This document shows, in pieces, positions 1 through 8,568 of a stretch of DNA of 64,000 nucleotides. The notes under the pieces are model-generated. The model was not told where the DNA came from. It did not search any database and saw only the letters and a program-made list of their open reading frames with translations. A program made the position numbers and the translations under genes. Source of the DNA: Candidatus Binatia bacterium (GTDB taxonomy: Bacteria > Desulfobacterota > Binatia > UBA12015); NCBI GenBank assembly GCA_029243485.1, contig JAQWRY010000071.1, positions 20,420 through 84,419 on the forward strand, given 5' to 3'. How positions within the stretch are numbered: the stretch's first letter is position 1; every line of letters starts with the position of its first letter.

Positions 1-86
1 GCGACGAGTGGGGCGATGCACAGGGGGACGATCGAGGTGCTGTCGAGCAAGGCGATCGACGTCAGCACGGTGAAGAGAGCCGTCAC
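1..86 (-). CDS. membrane protein N-terminus, GAP/Sap (LysE-like) type, cut by window edge
   Basis: Reading the minus strand from a GTG at 86 gives 28 open codons running off the window. The peptide is hydrophobic and contains ALLDSTSIVPLCIAPLV, which resembles the first membrane helix of GAP/Sap-type transporters (small LysE-like membrane proteins). A GAGGAG lies just upstream of the GTG but only one base away, so the real start may be a downstream GTG. The assignment rests on this short stretch alone. It would be divergent from the kinase gene that follows. Confidence 0.35.
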   Translation of the reverse strand, partial: MTALFTVLTSIALLDSTSIVPLCIAPLV

Positions 87-197
87 GCTCCTCGGGCTAT
101 GCGAGGGGCGCGGCTCGCGCAAACTCTGCCGCCCGCCCCTTGTTGCGGGCGGCTCCAGTAAGCATATTCCATCCCCGCGTCAGGGATCCGAGTTCTG

Positions 198-932
198 GTG
201 GCAACAGTTAATCGAGAGGAGTTCCGGCTACGCCACGGGCGGTTGATCGGCGGCAAGTATGTCGTCGAGGAGCCGCTCGGGATGGGCTGGGAGGGCGAGG
301 TTTATCGCGTGACCGAGCGCACCACCGGTGCGACGCGTGCGGTGAAGCTGTTCCATCCGCAGAGGAACCTGCGAGACCGGCGCCTGACGCGTTACGCGCA
401 GAAGCTCGAGAAGCTTCGTCACTGCTCGATCGTCATGCAGTACCACCACTCCGAGCCCGTCCGGGTGGGTGGTGAAAAGCTGAACTGCCTCGTCAGCGAG
501 TTCGTCGAGGGGCAGATGCTTCCCGACTACGTGAAGAGCCATCCCGGCAAGCGTCTCGAACCCTTCCGCGCGCTCCACCTGGTCCACACGCTGTCCGTCG
601 GACTCGCGCAGATCCACGATCACGGCGAGTACCACGGCGACCTCCACGCCGAGAACATTCTCGTTCGCCAGCGCGGCGTCTTCTTCGACGTAAAAGTCCT
701 CGACCTCTACGACTGGCGGGGCCAATCTTCCGAGGCCCGCCGCGACGACGTCGTCGACCTCGTAAAGATCCTCTACGAGGTCACCGGAGGTCGCCCCCGC
801 TACCTCTCCCAACCCAAGGTCATCAAAGACATCGTCCGCGGCCTCCGCCGCGACCTCATCCTCCACCGCTTCCCCACCATGCACCGCCTCCGCCGCTGGC
901 TAGAAACCTTCCCTTGGGGGGACGTTGGTTAG
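198..932 (+). CDS. compact serine/threonine protein kinase-like protein
   Basis: A 244-residue protein with a protein-kinase fold pattern and a GTG start. The glycine loop LGMGWEGEV is at residues 27-35, the ATP-contacting lysine is K50 (AVKLF), and the catalytic loop HGDLHAENIL (146-155) gives D148 and N153. The metal-binding DFG is replaced by D169-L-Y. Only about 14 residues separate it from the alpha-F-like DVVDLVKILYEVTGG, so the usual activation loop and APE motif are missing. It has no membrane segment or sensor domain and is much shorter than typical bacterial PknB-type kinases. D148 and N153 allow phosphotransfer, but the activation segment does not look canonical. The last residues and stop (GDVG-stop) are written by the REP unit at 919-953, so the C-terminus has probably been replaced. 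Confidence 0.75.
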   Translation: MATVNREEFRLRHGRLIGGKYVVEEPLGMGWEGEVYRVTERTTGATRAVKLFHPQRNLRDRRLTRYAQKLEKLRHCSIVMQYHHSEPVRVGGEKLNCLVSEFVEGQMLPDYVKSHPGKRLEPFRALHLVHTLSVGLAQIHDHGEYHGDLHAENILVRQRGVFFDVKVLDLYDWRGQSSEARRDDVVDLVKILYEVTGGRPRYLSQPKVIKDIVRGLRRDLILHRFPTMHRLRRWLETFPWGDVG

Positions 933-953
933 TCTCGCCTTTTTTGTTTAGTC
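919..953 (+). repeat. REP-like unit, left end of the RAYT locus
   Basis: A 35-base unit beginning GGGACGTTGGTTAG and ending TTTTGTTTAGTCG. It is the near-perfect inverted partner of 1922-1957 on the other side of the transposase, with only a few differences in the middle. Related units lie at 8507-8568 and 28634-28673. Its GGTTAG supplies the stop codon of the kinase gene. The layout matches a RAYT gene flanked by its cognate REP sequences. Confidence 0.85.
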
Positions 954-1046
954 GCGGCTCTGGTTCGGCTCGGGGCTGCGCGAGGGATTGCAGTGCACGC
1001 GGGTACGGATGACCTGCCGGAGGGCTTGAGTAGGGCTTAGCGTCTG

Positions 1047-1928
1047 GTGGCCATGCCACGAGTCGGACGAGGGGACCAGCCGGGAGGCATCTACCACCTG
1101 TACCCGCGAGGAGTGAATCGACAGCGGATTTTCGTCGACGATCGCGATCGGTTCTATTTCCTCAAATGCCTGGTCCGAGCATGCCGCCTCGGCGACCTGC
1201 GTGTCGTCGCGTACGTTTTGATGAGCAACCACGTGCACATCGTGGCGCTGCGCGGCTCTCTCAAACTCGGGATTGCTCTGAAGAGCCTACTCGGCCGATA
1301 TGCGCAACATTTCAACCGTCGCCATCAGCGCTGCGGGCATCTCTTCCAGCAACGGTATGGTTCGAAGCTTTGCGATACGGACGACTATCTCGTTCATTTG
1401 ATTCGCTACGTGCACGCGAATCCGGTTCGAGCGGAGATGGTCGCGGCCGCGGGCGAGTATCGGCATTCTTCGCACCGTTGGTACGCTGACTCTCGCTGGC
1501 CTCGCTGGGCAGCTCCAGAGGTGGTGCAAGGGTCGTTCGGGAGTTCGACGGCGCTTCGGCGGTTCTTTGCAAAGAGCGATGTCCTTCAGGATCGTCGGCA
1601 GATCGAGGCATACGAGTCGCGCGTACTCGGCGCGCGGCTGGTTCCTGTGGAGCCCGGGGGTGCCTTGCCTGGGGAACCCTCCCTTGAGGCCTTGGCCCCC
1701 GAACCTCGCCAGCTAGTCGCGTTGCAGGCCGAAATCGAACGATACCGGGGGCTCTCGCCCGGCCAGCTTTACGGAAATCGCCCGACCGAGACGGCCGCCG
1801 CTGCACGTCGCGAGTTCGCGGTTGCCGCGGTGAAGCTCGGCGGGGTGCGCGCGGCGAGTGTGGCTCGGTTTCTCGGGATCAGCCCTGGGAGAGTGAGTCA
1901 GGTGCTCTCGGCGTGGCGCGACGACTAA
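1047..1928 (+). CDS. REP-associated tyrosine transposase (RAYT, Y1/HUH family)
   Basis: A 293-residue IS200/IS605-related Y1 transposase. Visible landmarks are the metal-binding HUH motif SNHVHIV (H62, H64), the Y1 region LIRYVHANPVRA with Y121 as probable nucleophile, and the N-terminal GIYHLYPRGVNRQRIF typical of TnpA_REP proteins. Residues past about 250 (ARFLGISPGRVSQVLSAW) look like a helix-turn-helix. RAYTs act on single-stranded REP hairpins and are usually single-copy domesticated genes. The inverted REP units at 919-953 and 1922-1957 bracket this gene, and the second supplies its DD-stop. The first start is GTG at 1047, with an ATG two codons later; no strong ribosome site decides between them. 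The gene is intact, so activity is possible. Confidence 0.92.
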   Translation: MAMPRVGRGDQPGGIYHLYPRGVNRQRIFVDDRDRFYFLKCLVRACRLGDLRVVAYVLMSNHVHIVALRGSLKLGIALKSLLGRYAQHFNRRHQRCGHLFQQRYGSKLCDTDDYLVHLIRYVHANPVRAEMVAAAGEYRHSSHRWYADSRWPRWAAPEVVQGSFGSSTALRRFFAKSDVLQDRRQIEAYESRVLGARLVPVEPGGALPGEPSLEALAPEPRQLVALQAEIERYRGLSPGQLYGNRPTETAAAARREFAVAAVKLGGVRAASVARFLGISPGRVSQVLSAWRDD

Positions 1929-1957
1929 ACAAAAATCGGGAGACTAACCAACGTCCC
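1922..1957 (-). repeat. REP-like unit, right end of the RAYT locus
   Basis: A 36-base unit, inverted relative to 919-953. On the minus strand it reads GGGACGTTGGTTAGTCTC at its start and ends in GTTTAGTCG. On the plus strand its GACTAA is the RAYT stop; on the minus strand its GGTTAG is the stop of the amidohydrolase (DVG-stop). A GATA tetranucleotide precedes it, where the other copies have GTAG. The element therefore ends both convergent genes. Confidence 0.85.
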
Positions 1958-3641
1958 TATCTCGAGTGTATGCGGTTTGGCCGTTGATGATGGTTTCTTC
2001 GACCTGGATTTGGTCGATGGTTTCGGGGGTGTCCAAGGGGGAGGAGGAGAGGATGACGAGGTCGGCGAGTTTGCCGGGTTCGAGGGAGCCTTTGGAGGCT
2101 TCTTCGAAGTGTTGGCGGGCGGCGTTGATGGTGACGCCGGCGAGGGCTTCCATCGGAGTGATGCGCTGCGCTTCGCCGATGACGTCGCCGCCGGTGGAGA
2201 TGCGGTTCACCGCGGACCAAACGATGCGCAGCGGTTCCATTGGAACCACCGGGCTGTCGGCGTGCAGGGTCGGTTGGATGCCGCGGTCGATCGCGGTGCG
2301 CGCGGGGCTCATTCGGGCCGCGCGTTCCGGGCCCATGAAGATGTCGCGGTGGCGGTCGCCCCAGTAGTACGTGTGGAGGATGAAGAAGCTCGGTATCACG
2401 CCGAGCTCTGCCATGCGGTCGAGCTGATCCTCGCGGGCCATCTGGGAGTGGATGATGACCGGCCGCGTATCGTCGAACGGCTTTGCTTCGTTCGCGGCGT
2501 CGAAGGCATCGAGGATGTCGTCAATCGAGGCGTCCCCGTTGCCGTGCACCGCGAGCGGCAGCCCGGCCTTGTGGTAGCGAACGACGCGCTCACGCAGTTC
2601 GTCGGATGGAATTCGCGGATAGCCTCGGAAGTTCGGGTCGTCGCCGGGCGGCACGTGATACGGCTCGCTCAAATACCCGGTGTACCCCTGGATCGACCCG
2701 TCGGCGACGATCTTGATCCTGCCGATGCGAACCCACTCTTCGTCATACGTTTCGTGGGTCGCTCCGTCGTCGAGCATTTCGTCGGCGGTCTCCATTCCCG
2801 GCCACAGGACGAGCCGGAGCGGAATCAGTCCGACGCGCGAGGCCAGCGTAAGGCCGTCCATCAGCTCCCCGGTCGCATATCCGCTCTGCGCCGTCGTGGT
2901 GCCCGACGCGACGTATCGCTGCGCCGCTTCCTTGATCATCCGCAGGCCAGCCATCGTTCCCTGCGACGTGAGGCGCTCCATCACCGGTTCAGCGGCGGTC
3001 TCTTCCAGGACGCCGGTGGGCGACCCCGATGCATCCCGGCGGATTACGCCGCCTTTGGGGTCGGCACTGTCGCCGTCATACCCGACCAGCGCGAGTGCCG
3101 CGGAGTTCACCGTCGCGAGGTGCGCGGAGATGTGAATCAGGCCAATTGGATGCTCGGTGGAGATTCGATCGAGGTCCTCCCGCGTCGGGTGACGCTTCTG
3201 CGCGAGGAGCGTGTCGTCGTAACTCATTCCGACCACCCACTCGCCCTTGGGCGTATCGGCGGCCTGGAGCTTCATACGCTCGACGATGTCATCGATCGTC
3301 TTCATCTCTCCGATCGGCGGCGAGTTCAGATCGGCGATCTCGACGTAGGCGCCTTCACCGGGGAAATGCCCGTGTGCGTCGATGAACCCCGGCAGCAGCG
3401 CCTTGCCTTGAAGATCGATCACCTCGGCGTCGCCCGCGGCCCATGCAGCGACCTCTTCTTCGGTTCCGACGGCGGCTATTCGATTGCCCTGCACGCCGAG
3501 GGCCTCGACCACGCGTCGGTCCGGATCCATCGTGATCACTGGTCCGCCGCGATACATCACTCTTCGTTCGCCGCTGCGGAACAAGACGCCCCCGAGCACG
3601 ATGATCGCAAGAACCGCCAGGAGAATCCGTAGGCTTCGCAT
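1944..3641 (-). CDS. membrane-anchored amidohydrolase family 3 protein (YtcJ-like)
   Basis: A 565-residue metal-dependent hydrolase with an N-terminal membrane anchor (residues 5-22). The family beta-sandwich (PVITMDPDRRVVEALGV) is followed by the metal motif DAHGHFPGEG (HxH), then IHISAHLATVNS, a later VIIHSQ histidine and the catalytic-aspartate region LHADSPVVPMEPL. The C-terminus GKLADLVILSSSP is typical of the family. Relatives hydrolyse exocyclic amide or carbamate bonds; no substrate can be named. The anchor suggests the enzyme faces the periplasm. The last residues, RDVG-stop, come from the REP unit at 1922-1957. Confidence 0.88.
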   Translation of the reverse strand: MRSLRILLAVLAIIVLGGVLFRSGERRVMYRGGPVITMDPDRRVVEALGVQGNRIAAVGTEEEVAAWAAGDAEVIDLQGKALLPGFIDAHGHFPGEGAYVEIADLNSPPIGEMKTIDDIVERMKLQAADTPKGEWVVGMSYDDTLLAQKRHPTREDLDRISTEHPIGLIHISAHLATVNSAALALVGYDGDSADPKGGVIRRDASGSPTGVLEETAAEPVMERLTSQGTMAGLRMIKEAAQRYVASGTTTAQSGYATGELMDGLTLASRVGLIPLRLVLWPGMETADEMLDDGATHETYDEEWVRIGRIKIVADGSIQGYTGYLSEPYHVPPGDDPNFRGYPRIPSDELRERVVRYHKAGLPLAVHGNGDASIDDILDAFDAANEAKPFDDTRPVIIHSQMAREDQLDRMAELGVIPSFFILHTYYWGDRHRDIFMGPERAARMSPARTAIDRGIQPTLHADSPVVPMEPLRIVWSAVNRISTGGDVIGEAQRITPMEALAGVTINAARQHFEEASKGSLEPGKLADLVILSSSPLDTPETIDQIQVEETIINGQTAYTRDRDVG

Positions 3642-3718
3642 CTCCCTTACCTGCGCGATCCAGGGTTGGAAGACAAGGCTCTACGAACGTCGTCTGCTTT
3701 TGGCCGCAGGAGTTGGGC

Positions 3719-4430
3719 ATGGGGCTGATGGCGAACACGGAGGTGCCGCGGATTCACGCGATCGTGAACCCGTTTGGAGGCAAGAAGATCGGCCTCCGAC
3801 TCCTCGAGGAGGCTCGCGCGGTCTTCGACGAAGCCGGCATCCAGTTTCTGACCTACGAAACCGAGTACGCCGGGCACGCCCGCGACTATGCCCGTTCGCT
3901 CCTTGTGGAGGGGGCAGATGTTCTCTTGCCGATCGGTGGTGACGGCACGCTCTTCGAGGTGGTGAACGGCCTGCTCGCGCGATTCTTGGCGGCGACATCC
4001 GCCAGGTCGATCTCGGCCACGTCCAATCCGAAGGCCGCGACGTACACGCGCTTTGCGCGCTTTTCTGGGGTTACGTCGCCGAACTTGCCGCTTGTGCCGA
4101 GCGTCATCGGTGGATGGGCGTGCAGCGCTGCACGGCCGCGGGTCTCCACGAGCCCTGGAAGACCGGCGCCCGTCCGGGCCGCCTCAGGATCGACGACGAC
4201 GAAGTCAGCGACGATCAGTTCAGCCTCTTCCTCTGCGTGAATACCGAGTACATGGGTCGCGACAAAGTCGTTTTCCCCGAAGCGCGAATCGATGACGGCT
4301 ACTGGGATCTCATCATCTGTCGTGCTCTCTCGAGGGGGAGGCGGGCGATCCGGTGAACGTCGACGGCGAGCCGAACCTGCCGATGCCGCTCCAATTTGCG
4401 GTCGAGCCGGGCGCCGTTCGCTTCGTGGCG
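3719..4430 (+). pseudogene. broken diacylglycerol/sphingosine-kinase-like lipid kinase (YegS/DAGK family)
   Basis: Three family segments appear in order but in three reading frames. First comes IHAIVNPFGGKKIG to the nucleotide motif GGDGTLFEVVNGLL (ending near 3975). Next is AILGGDIRQVDLGHV through LCVNTEYMGRDKVV and DDGYWDLIICRALSR (about 3982-4340). Last is VNVDGEPNLPMPLQFAVEPG (from 4353). The family's middle segment with the GTGND motif and a later stretch before VNVDGE are missing, so two internal deletions of roughly 30-35 codons each also shifted the frame. The first junction lies in a GCTCGCGCG-like sequence, as expected from recombination between short repeats. AGGAG precedes the ATG at 3719. 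No full-length product is possible. Confidence 0.8.
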
Positions 4431-4479
4431 CAATCGGCGCTCGCGCGCTATCGAAGTTTTCCGATAGGAGGGCCCGAAA

Positions 4480-5070
4480 ATGGACGCAACAGATCCACCC
4501 GATACGACCTTCTCGCGGATGCAGGACGCAAGCCGAGACGACTACCAGGTGATCGCGGAACACTCGATCGAGTTTTTCGTGGGCCTGCCAGACCGCGTCC
4601 TGACGCACCTCGGGCTTCTCGCCGGCGACACGGGTGGCTACGCCGTCGATCGGCTGACGCACAGCCTTCAATCCGCGACGCGCGCGCATCGCGACGGACG
4701 AGACGAAGAGTACGTCGTCTGCGCGCTGATCCACGACATCGGCGATTCGCTCGCGACATCAAACCACGCGGATCTCGCTGCGACGATTCTCGAGCCGTTC
4801 GTTTCGGAGAAGAACCACTGGGTCGTGAAGCATCACGGCATCTTCCAGGGCTACTACTTCTTCCACCACCTCGGTCTCGATCGGAACATGCGCGATCGTT
4901 TCAAGGACAACGAGCACTTCCGGGACACGGCCGAGTTCTGTGCCAAGTACGATCAGAACTGCTTCGACGCGGAGTACGACACGATGCCACTCGAGGAGTT
5001 CGTGCCGATGGTGCGCAACGTTTTCAACAAGCGCCCCAAGAGTATCTACATGCCCGAGAACGAGAACTAA
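4480..5070 (+). CDS. HD-domain metal-dependent protein, possibly PhnZ/MIOX-like oxygenase
   Basis: A 196-residue soluble protein with HD-fold metal ligands: H in RLTHSLQSATRAH, the HD pair in ALIHDIGD, and KHHGIFQGYYFFHH. The order and spacing fit the HD superfamily. The small size, and the ligand pattern next to GGYAVDRLTHSLQ, resemble the PhnZ and myo-inositol oxygenase branch that uses a mixed-valent diiron centre for oxygenation; ordinary phosphohydrolase activity is equally possible. The start is clear because AGGAGG sits eight bases before the ATG. It is followed by a strong hairpin at 5069-5102 and faces the LLM oxidoreductase gene. Confidence 0.75.
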   Translation: MDATDPPDTTFSRMQDASRDDYQVIAEHSIEFFVGLPDRVLTHLGLLAGDTGGYAVDRLTHSLQSATRAHRDGRDEEYVVCALIHDIGDSLATSNHADLAATILEPFVSEKNHWVVKHHGIFQGYYFFHHLGLDRNMRDRFKDNEHFRDTAEFCAKYDQNCFDAEYDTMPLEEFVPMVRNVFNKRPKSIYMPENEN

Positions 5071-5102
5071 AAAGGGCGACCGGGTTTCCCCGGCCGCCCT
5101 TT
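5069..5102. terminator. bidirectional hairpin terminator between convergent genes
   Basis: AAAGGGCG pairs with CGCCCTTT and the inner CCGGG with CCCGG around a TTT loop, with A residues on one side and T residues on the other. It lies directly after the HD-protein stop and 28 bases before the LLM gene end, so it can end transcription from both strands. Confidence 0.8.
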
Positions 5103-5129
5103 CGAACCTTCGACCCGACGAGACGCGCT

Positions 5130-6260
5130 CTAGAAGCCGCCGCCGGTGGCGTTGTTCCGGTAGTGCGTGGTGCTGCAAACCGGGTCCTTGTCGTACTCGG
5201 GGATGACCTTCTGTCCGAAGAGCTCGAGGCACTCGTGCACTTCGTCCGGCTTCAGGTGGTTCGGCATGCCGAAGACCAGCTGGTCCATTCCGACGGCGTC
5301 GAACGCCTTGAGCTGCTCGGCAACCTCTTCCGGATTGCCGCAGAGAAGGGCGCCGGCTTCGATCGCTGCGTCGACGTCCTCGATCTTCATCTGGTTGGGC
5401 GTCTCCGGCCAAACCGGCGCGCCGGGAGGGGTCGGGAACGTGTCGTGGTAGAGGCACACGAGAGAGAAGATCAGTCCGCGGTCCGGGCGGCACGCGATCT
5501 CACGTGCGTGGTCGCGGTCCTTCATGCAGATGACCGAGTTCGTGACCATCACGTTGTTGTTCTGGTAGTCGCCGACCGGGTCGGTGCAGTTCGCGGCACC
5601 TTCCTTGTACGAATCGATCTGCGGCTTCATCGCGGCGACCGGCGAGAAGTTGAACCCGAGCGCACCGATGCCCATCTTGCCGGCCTTCTCGTACGTCTTG
5701 GGATTTCCGCAGGCGACCCACATTGCCGGATGAGCCGCTTTGTACGGCTTTGGCAGAATGTTGTGCGGCGTATCCATCTGGAAGTGGTCGCCTTGGAAGG
5801 TGTAATCCTTCTGGCGCCACATCTTGGGGATCTCCTTGATCACCTCGTCCCACTCGACCTTCGTGGACGACGTGTCGTGGATGTTGAACGTCGCGATCTC
5901 ATGCGAGCCCGCGCCGCGTCCCGTGCCGAATTCGAACCGGCCCTGCGTGAGATGGTCGAGCATCGCGACCTTCTCGGCATTGCGCACCGGGTGATTCACC
6001 CGAGGGCTCAAGTTGAAGATGCCCGAACCGAGATGGATTCGCTCGGTCTGTGCGGCGAGGTATCCGAGGTAAACGTCGTTCGCCGAAATGTGGCTGTACT
6101 CTGTGAGGCCGTGGTGCTCGGTGGCCCAGCAGTACTTCCAATTATTCTTATCGGCGGTCTTGGTGTAGGCGATTTCGTTGAAGAGAGCTTCGTGCTCCTT
6201 CTCCGGAATGTGTGCGTTTTCGCCCGTACACGTACCTTGGATGAAGATTCCGAACTCCAT
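5130..6260 (-). CDS. LLM-class flavin-dependent oxidoreductase (luciferase-like monooxygenase)
   Basis: A 376-residue protein of the bacterial luciferase-like TIM-barrel family. Seen: MEFGIFIQG start, [12 protein letters not shown] (family EHH), [31 protein letters not shown] and [19 protein letters not shown]. These proteins use reduced FMN or F420 for oxygenation or hydride transfer, for example on alkanes, sulfonates or alicyclic compounds. The substrate is not evident. GGGGAG precedes the ATG. The gene stands alone, divergent from nothing and ended by the hairpin at 5069-5102. Confidence 0.9.
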   Translation of the reverse strand: MEFGIFIQGTCTGENAHIPEKEHEALFNEIAYTKTADKNNWKYCWATEHHGLTEYSHISANDVYLGYLAAQTERIHLGSGIFNLSPRVNHPVRNAEKVAMLDHLTQGRFEFGTGRGAGSHEIATFNIHDTSSTKVEWDEVIKEIPKMWRQKDYTFQGDHFQMDTPHNILPKPYKAAHPAMWVACGNPKTYEKAGKMGIGALGFNFSPVAAMKPQIDSYKEGAANCTDPVGDYQNNNVMVTNSVICMKDRDHAREIACRPDRGLIFSLVCLYHDTFPTPPGAPVWPETPNQMKIEDVDAAIEAGALLCGNPEEVAEQLKAFDAVGMDQLVFGMPNHLKPDEVHECLELFGQKVIPEYDKDPVCSTTHYRNNATGGGF

Positions 6261-6382
6261 CTGAACTCCCCTTCTCTAAGCTGACAGGTAAACGGCCGGT
6301 GACGCGCGCCGTCACCCGTTCGGGGGACTCTAGCGTCCGATTGAATGTTCGCAAGGCAGGTTTTCTGCAGGTTTTCGGAGTC

Positions 6383-7195
6383 TCAGCCCTTGGGGAACGA
6401 GCCGCCGCAGTGCGGGCAGATCGTGGCCTCGGCGCGTTGCCTCTTCAGTTCGTCGGTGAATCCGCTGGCGAGCACACCCGCCGGCAGCGCGAACATGATG
6501 AGGCCGAGGATCTGGATCCCCCCGGCAACGAGTTTCCCCATCGGGGTGACGGGCGTCGCGTCGCCGTACCCGACGGTGGTCAGCGTCGTGATGCCCCACC
6601 ACATCGAGGCCGGGATGCTGGAGAAGTCCTCGGGGTTGTCCTGGTGCTCGAGGACGAACATGGTCGCGGAGGCGCAGAGGAGGAGCATCCCGCCGAGTGC
6701 CGCGGTGATCACGAGCTCTTCTCGTTTGTCGCGCAGGACACGAGCGAGGGTGTTCACCGCGCTCGAGTAGCGCCCGATCTTGAGGATGCGAAGGAGCGCG
6801 AAGAGGCGAAACACGCGGGCGGAGCGCATGGGCGTTCGCAGACCCAGCTCGACGGTGCCGATGTAGAAGGGGAGGATCGCGACGAGATCGATGAGCCCGA
6901 ACGCGCTCGTCGCGTACCGCAACCGGCCGGAGATGGGGGAGGCGAATCGTTCCTCCTCGACGCACGACCAGATTCGAAGGAGGTACTCCACCGAGAACAC
7001 AGCGACCGAGAAGAACTCGAAACGCCAGAAGAGGACTCGATACTGCTGTTGGATTGTGGGGACGCTCCCCGCGATCACGACCATCACGTTGAGTGCGATC
7101 AACACCAGGATCGCGAAGCTCACGAATTGATCCAGCCTGTTGTCGTTCTGGTCGAAGTCCAGAGCCATGTGGACCCGTTTGCGAAGTGCTCTCAT
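6383..7195 (-). CDS. voltage-gated-type potassium channel
   Basis: A 270-residue ion-transport protein with six membrane segments. The arginine-rich S4 is [17 protein letters not shown], and the pore helix and selectivity filter are [19 protein letters not shown]. The TVGYGD filter predicts K+ selectivity. The C-terminus is short and ends with a [11 protein letters not shown] half-zinc-ribbon instead of a TrkA-N domain. Start ATG at 7195. Membrane location is certain from the sequence; regulation by the CxxC tail is speculation. Confidence 0.92.
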   Translation of the reverse strand: MRALRKRVHMALDFDQNDNRLDQFVSFAILVLIALNVMVVIAGSVPTIQQQYRVLFWRFEFFSVAVFSVEYLLRIWSCVEEERFASPISGRLRYATSAFGLIDLVAILPFYIGTVELGLRTPMRSARVFRLFALLRILKIGRYSSAVNTLARVLRDKREELVITAALGGMLLLCASATMFVLEHQDNPEDFSSIPASMWWGITTLTTVGYGDATPVTPMGKLVAGGIQILGLIMFALPAGVLASGFTDELKRQRAEATICPHCGGSFPKG

Positions 7196-7294
7196 CGGCC
7201 TCAGTCTACAACGTCGCTGGTGCGGCCAAAAGGAAATCGCGCCGAGTCTTGCCGCGAGGGGAGGGGGGCGCTTGCTCCCGCGGCGTCCTCTGTG

Positions 7295-7660
7295 GCAGCG
7301 GGGTTCCCCGAGCTCGGGATTGGGCTGCTCGGAGTCTCCTTCGCCTTCGGACTAACCGTCCTCACCATGGCCTGCTTGATCGAGCACATTTCGGGCTGCC
7401 ACCTGAACCCCGCCGTCTCGATGGGGCTGTGGGGGGCGGCAGTTTCGAGGCGGGCGCGCTCGCGCCGTACATCGTTGCGCGGGTCGTCGGTGCGACGTCG
7501 GACGCCGGCCGGCTTCGCGATCGGTCTCGGCCTGGCCCTGATTTCCTGATCGGCATTCCCGTGACGAATCTCTGGGTGAACCCCGCGTGCAGCACCGGGC
7601 CCGCCCTCTTCGTCTGCGGCTGGGCGATCGCGCAGCTCTGGCTCTTCTGGGTCGCCGCCG
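7295..7660 (+). pseudogene. aquaporin Z remnant
   Basis: Aquaporin segments occur in order but in shifting frames. [20 protein letters not shown] through the first NPA ([14 protein letters not shown]) is in one frame. A break at a run of six G near 7430 moves [19 protein letters not shown] to another. [13 protein letters not shown] returns to the first, and [20 protein letters not shown] through QLWLFWVAA is shifted again. About 75 codons are missing before PAGFA, and the N-terminus is gone. The second NPA is followed by C where the selectivity arginine should be (NPARS in the family). The gene is clearly inactive. Confidence 0.85.
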
Positions 7661-7732
7661 ACGGTGCCCGGGGACGTCACGTTGTATTCCCACTGGTCGA
7701 ACACAGGTGCGAGTCCGTCGAGAAGGTTCACG

Positions 7733-7984
7733 GTCCCGGTCGAGTTTGGGGTCGAAGGTCCAGAGCTCGCGACCCGTTTCGGGCTCGAGAGCGATCACCC
7801 GGTTCCTAGGGGTCGTGAAGATCAGCCGGCCGCCTGTGACGACCGGCGTCGACTCGAACGCGCTGTCCCCGTTGATCTCGAGGGGAAAGCCCCCTTCGAA
7901 GAAGTCGCCGCGGTTGTCAGTCCAAGCTACCTTGATGCTGTCGACGTTCTCTTTACTGATGTCGATGAGCGGCGATCCGAAGCG
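7733..7984 (-). pseudogene. fragment of a PQQ-dependent dehydrogenase
   Basis: The minus strand reads RFGSPLIDISKENVDSIKVAW, then [19 protein letters not shown], then [19 protein letters not shown]. This is the start of the PQQ-binding eight-bladed propeller of quinoprotein alcohol/glucose dehydrogenases. A TGA lies four codons upstream, there is no start or signal peptide, and similarity ends after DPKLDRD, next to the aquaporin remnant. Only about 80 of some 500-700 residues remain. Confidence 0.75.
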
Positions 7985-8097
7985 CTCTTTTCGAGGCTCT
8001 CATGCGCGGGTGCTTTCATCGGCATCGAAGTTGCGCTTGCACTTCGCTCTAGAAGCCACACATTGGGGCAGGACGAGACGTCCCCGAGGAGAGCACC

Positions 8098-8499
8098 ATG
8101 CAAGAGCATACGCATCTAAAATCAATTGGCTACATCCTCTGGATCTTCGGATTCACGGGCGCGCACCGCTTCTACTTCGGGAAGCCGATCTCGGGAACGA
8201 TCTGGTTCCTCACCTTGGGCTTGCTTGGAATCGGTTGGCTCATCGATCTGTTTCTCATCCCGGGCATGCAGGCGGAGGCGGATCTCCGGTTCGAAGAGGG
8301 CCCCTACGATTACAACATCGCGTGGATCTGCATGACGTTCCTCGGCCTCTTCGGTGTCCACCGAATGTACATCGGAAAGTGGATCACCGGCTTCCTCTAC
8401 CTCTTCACCGGCGGCTTCTTCCTGATCGGCCTCCTCTACGACTACTGGACCCTCAACGACCAGATCGCCGCAGAAAATGCCCAATACGTAGAGGCCTGA
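8098..8499 (+). CDS. duplicated TM2-domain membrane protein
   Basis: A 133-residue membrane protein made of two TM2-like units. The first has GFTGAHRFYFGKPISGTIWF and a following helix ending IDLFLIP. The second has GLFGVHRMYIGKWITGFLYL and a helix ending YDYWTLN. The G-x-H-R-x-Y-x-G core is the TM2 signature. The function of TM2 proteins in bacteria is mostly unknown. GAGGAG precedes the ATG. The stop lies eight bases before a paired REP element that separates it from the convergent Rid gene. Confidence 0.85.
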   Translation: MQEHTHLKSIGYILWIFGFTGAHRFYFGKPISGTIWFLTLGLLGIGWLIDLFLIPGMQAEADLRFEEGPYDYNIAWICMTFLGLFGVHRMYIGKWITGFLYLFTGGFFLIGLLYDYWTLNDQIAAENAQYVEA

Positions 8500-8506
8500 C
8501 CGGAGA

Positions 8507-8568
8507 GGGACGTTGGTTAGTCGAGCCGAAAAAGTTTAGGCTAAACGTCGGCTAATCAACGTCCCTAC
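8507..8568. repeat. paired (BIME-like) REP element
   Basis: Two REP-like units face each other with almost no spacer. The left arm starts GGGACGTTGGTTAGTCGAGC; the right arm on the minus strand starts GTAGGGACGTTGATTAGCC. Arms can form a long hairpin. Both match the RAYT ends at 919-953 and 1922-1957. The GTAG of the right arm is also the stop codon of the Rid gene. A possible transcription barrier between two convergent genes. Confidence 0.85.

Noticed and set aside
1977..3632. 551-codon plus-strand ORF
   Set aside because: Antisense shadow of the amidohydrolase; no start signal or domain.
4353..6284. 643-codon plus-strand ORF
   Set aside because: Except for its first 26 codons (tail of the broken lipid kinase) it is antisense to the LLM oxidoreductase and overlaps the HD gene; GC-rich shadow frame.
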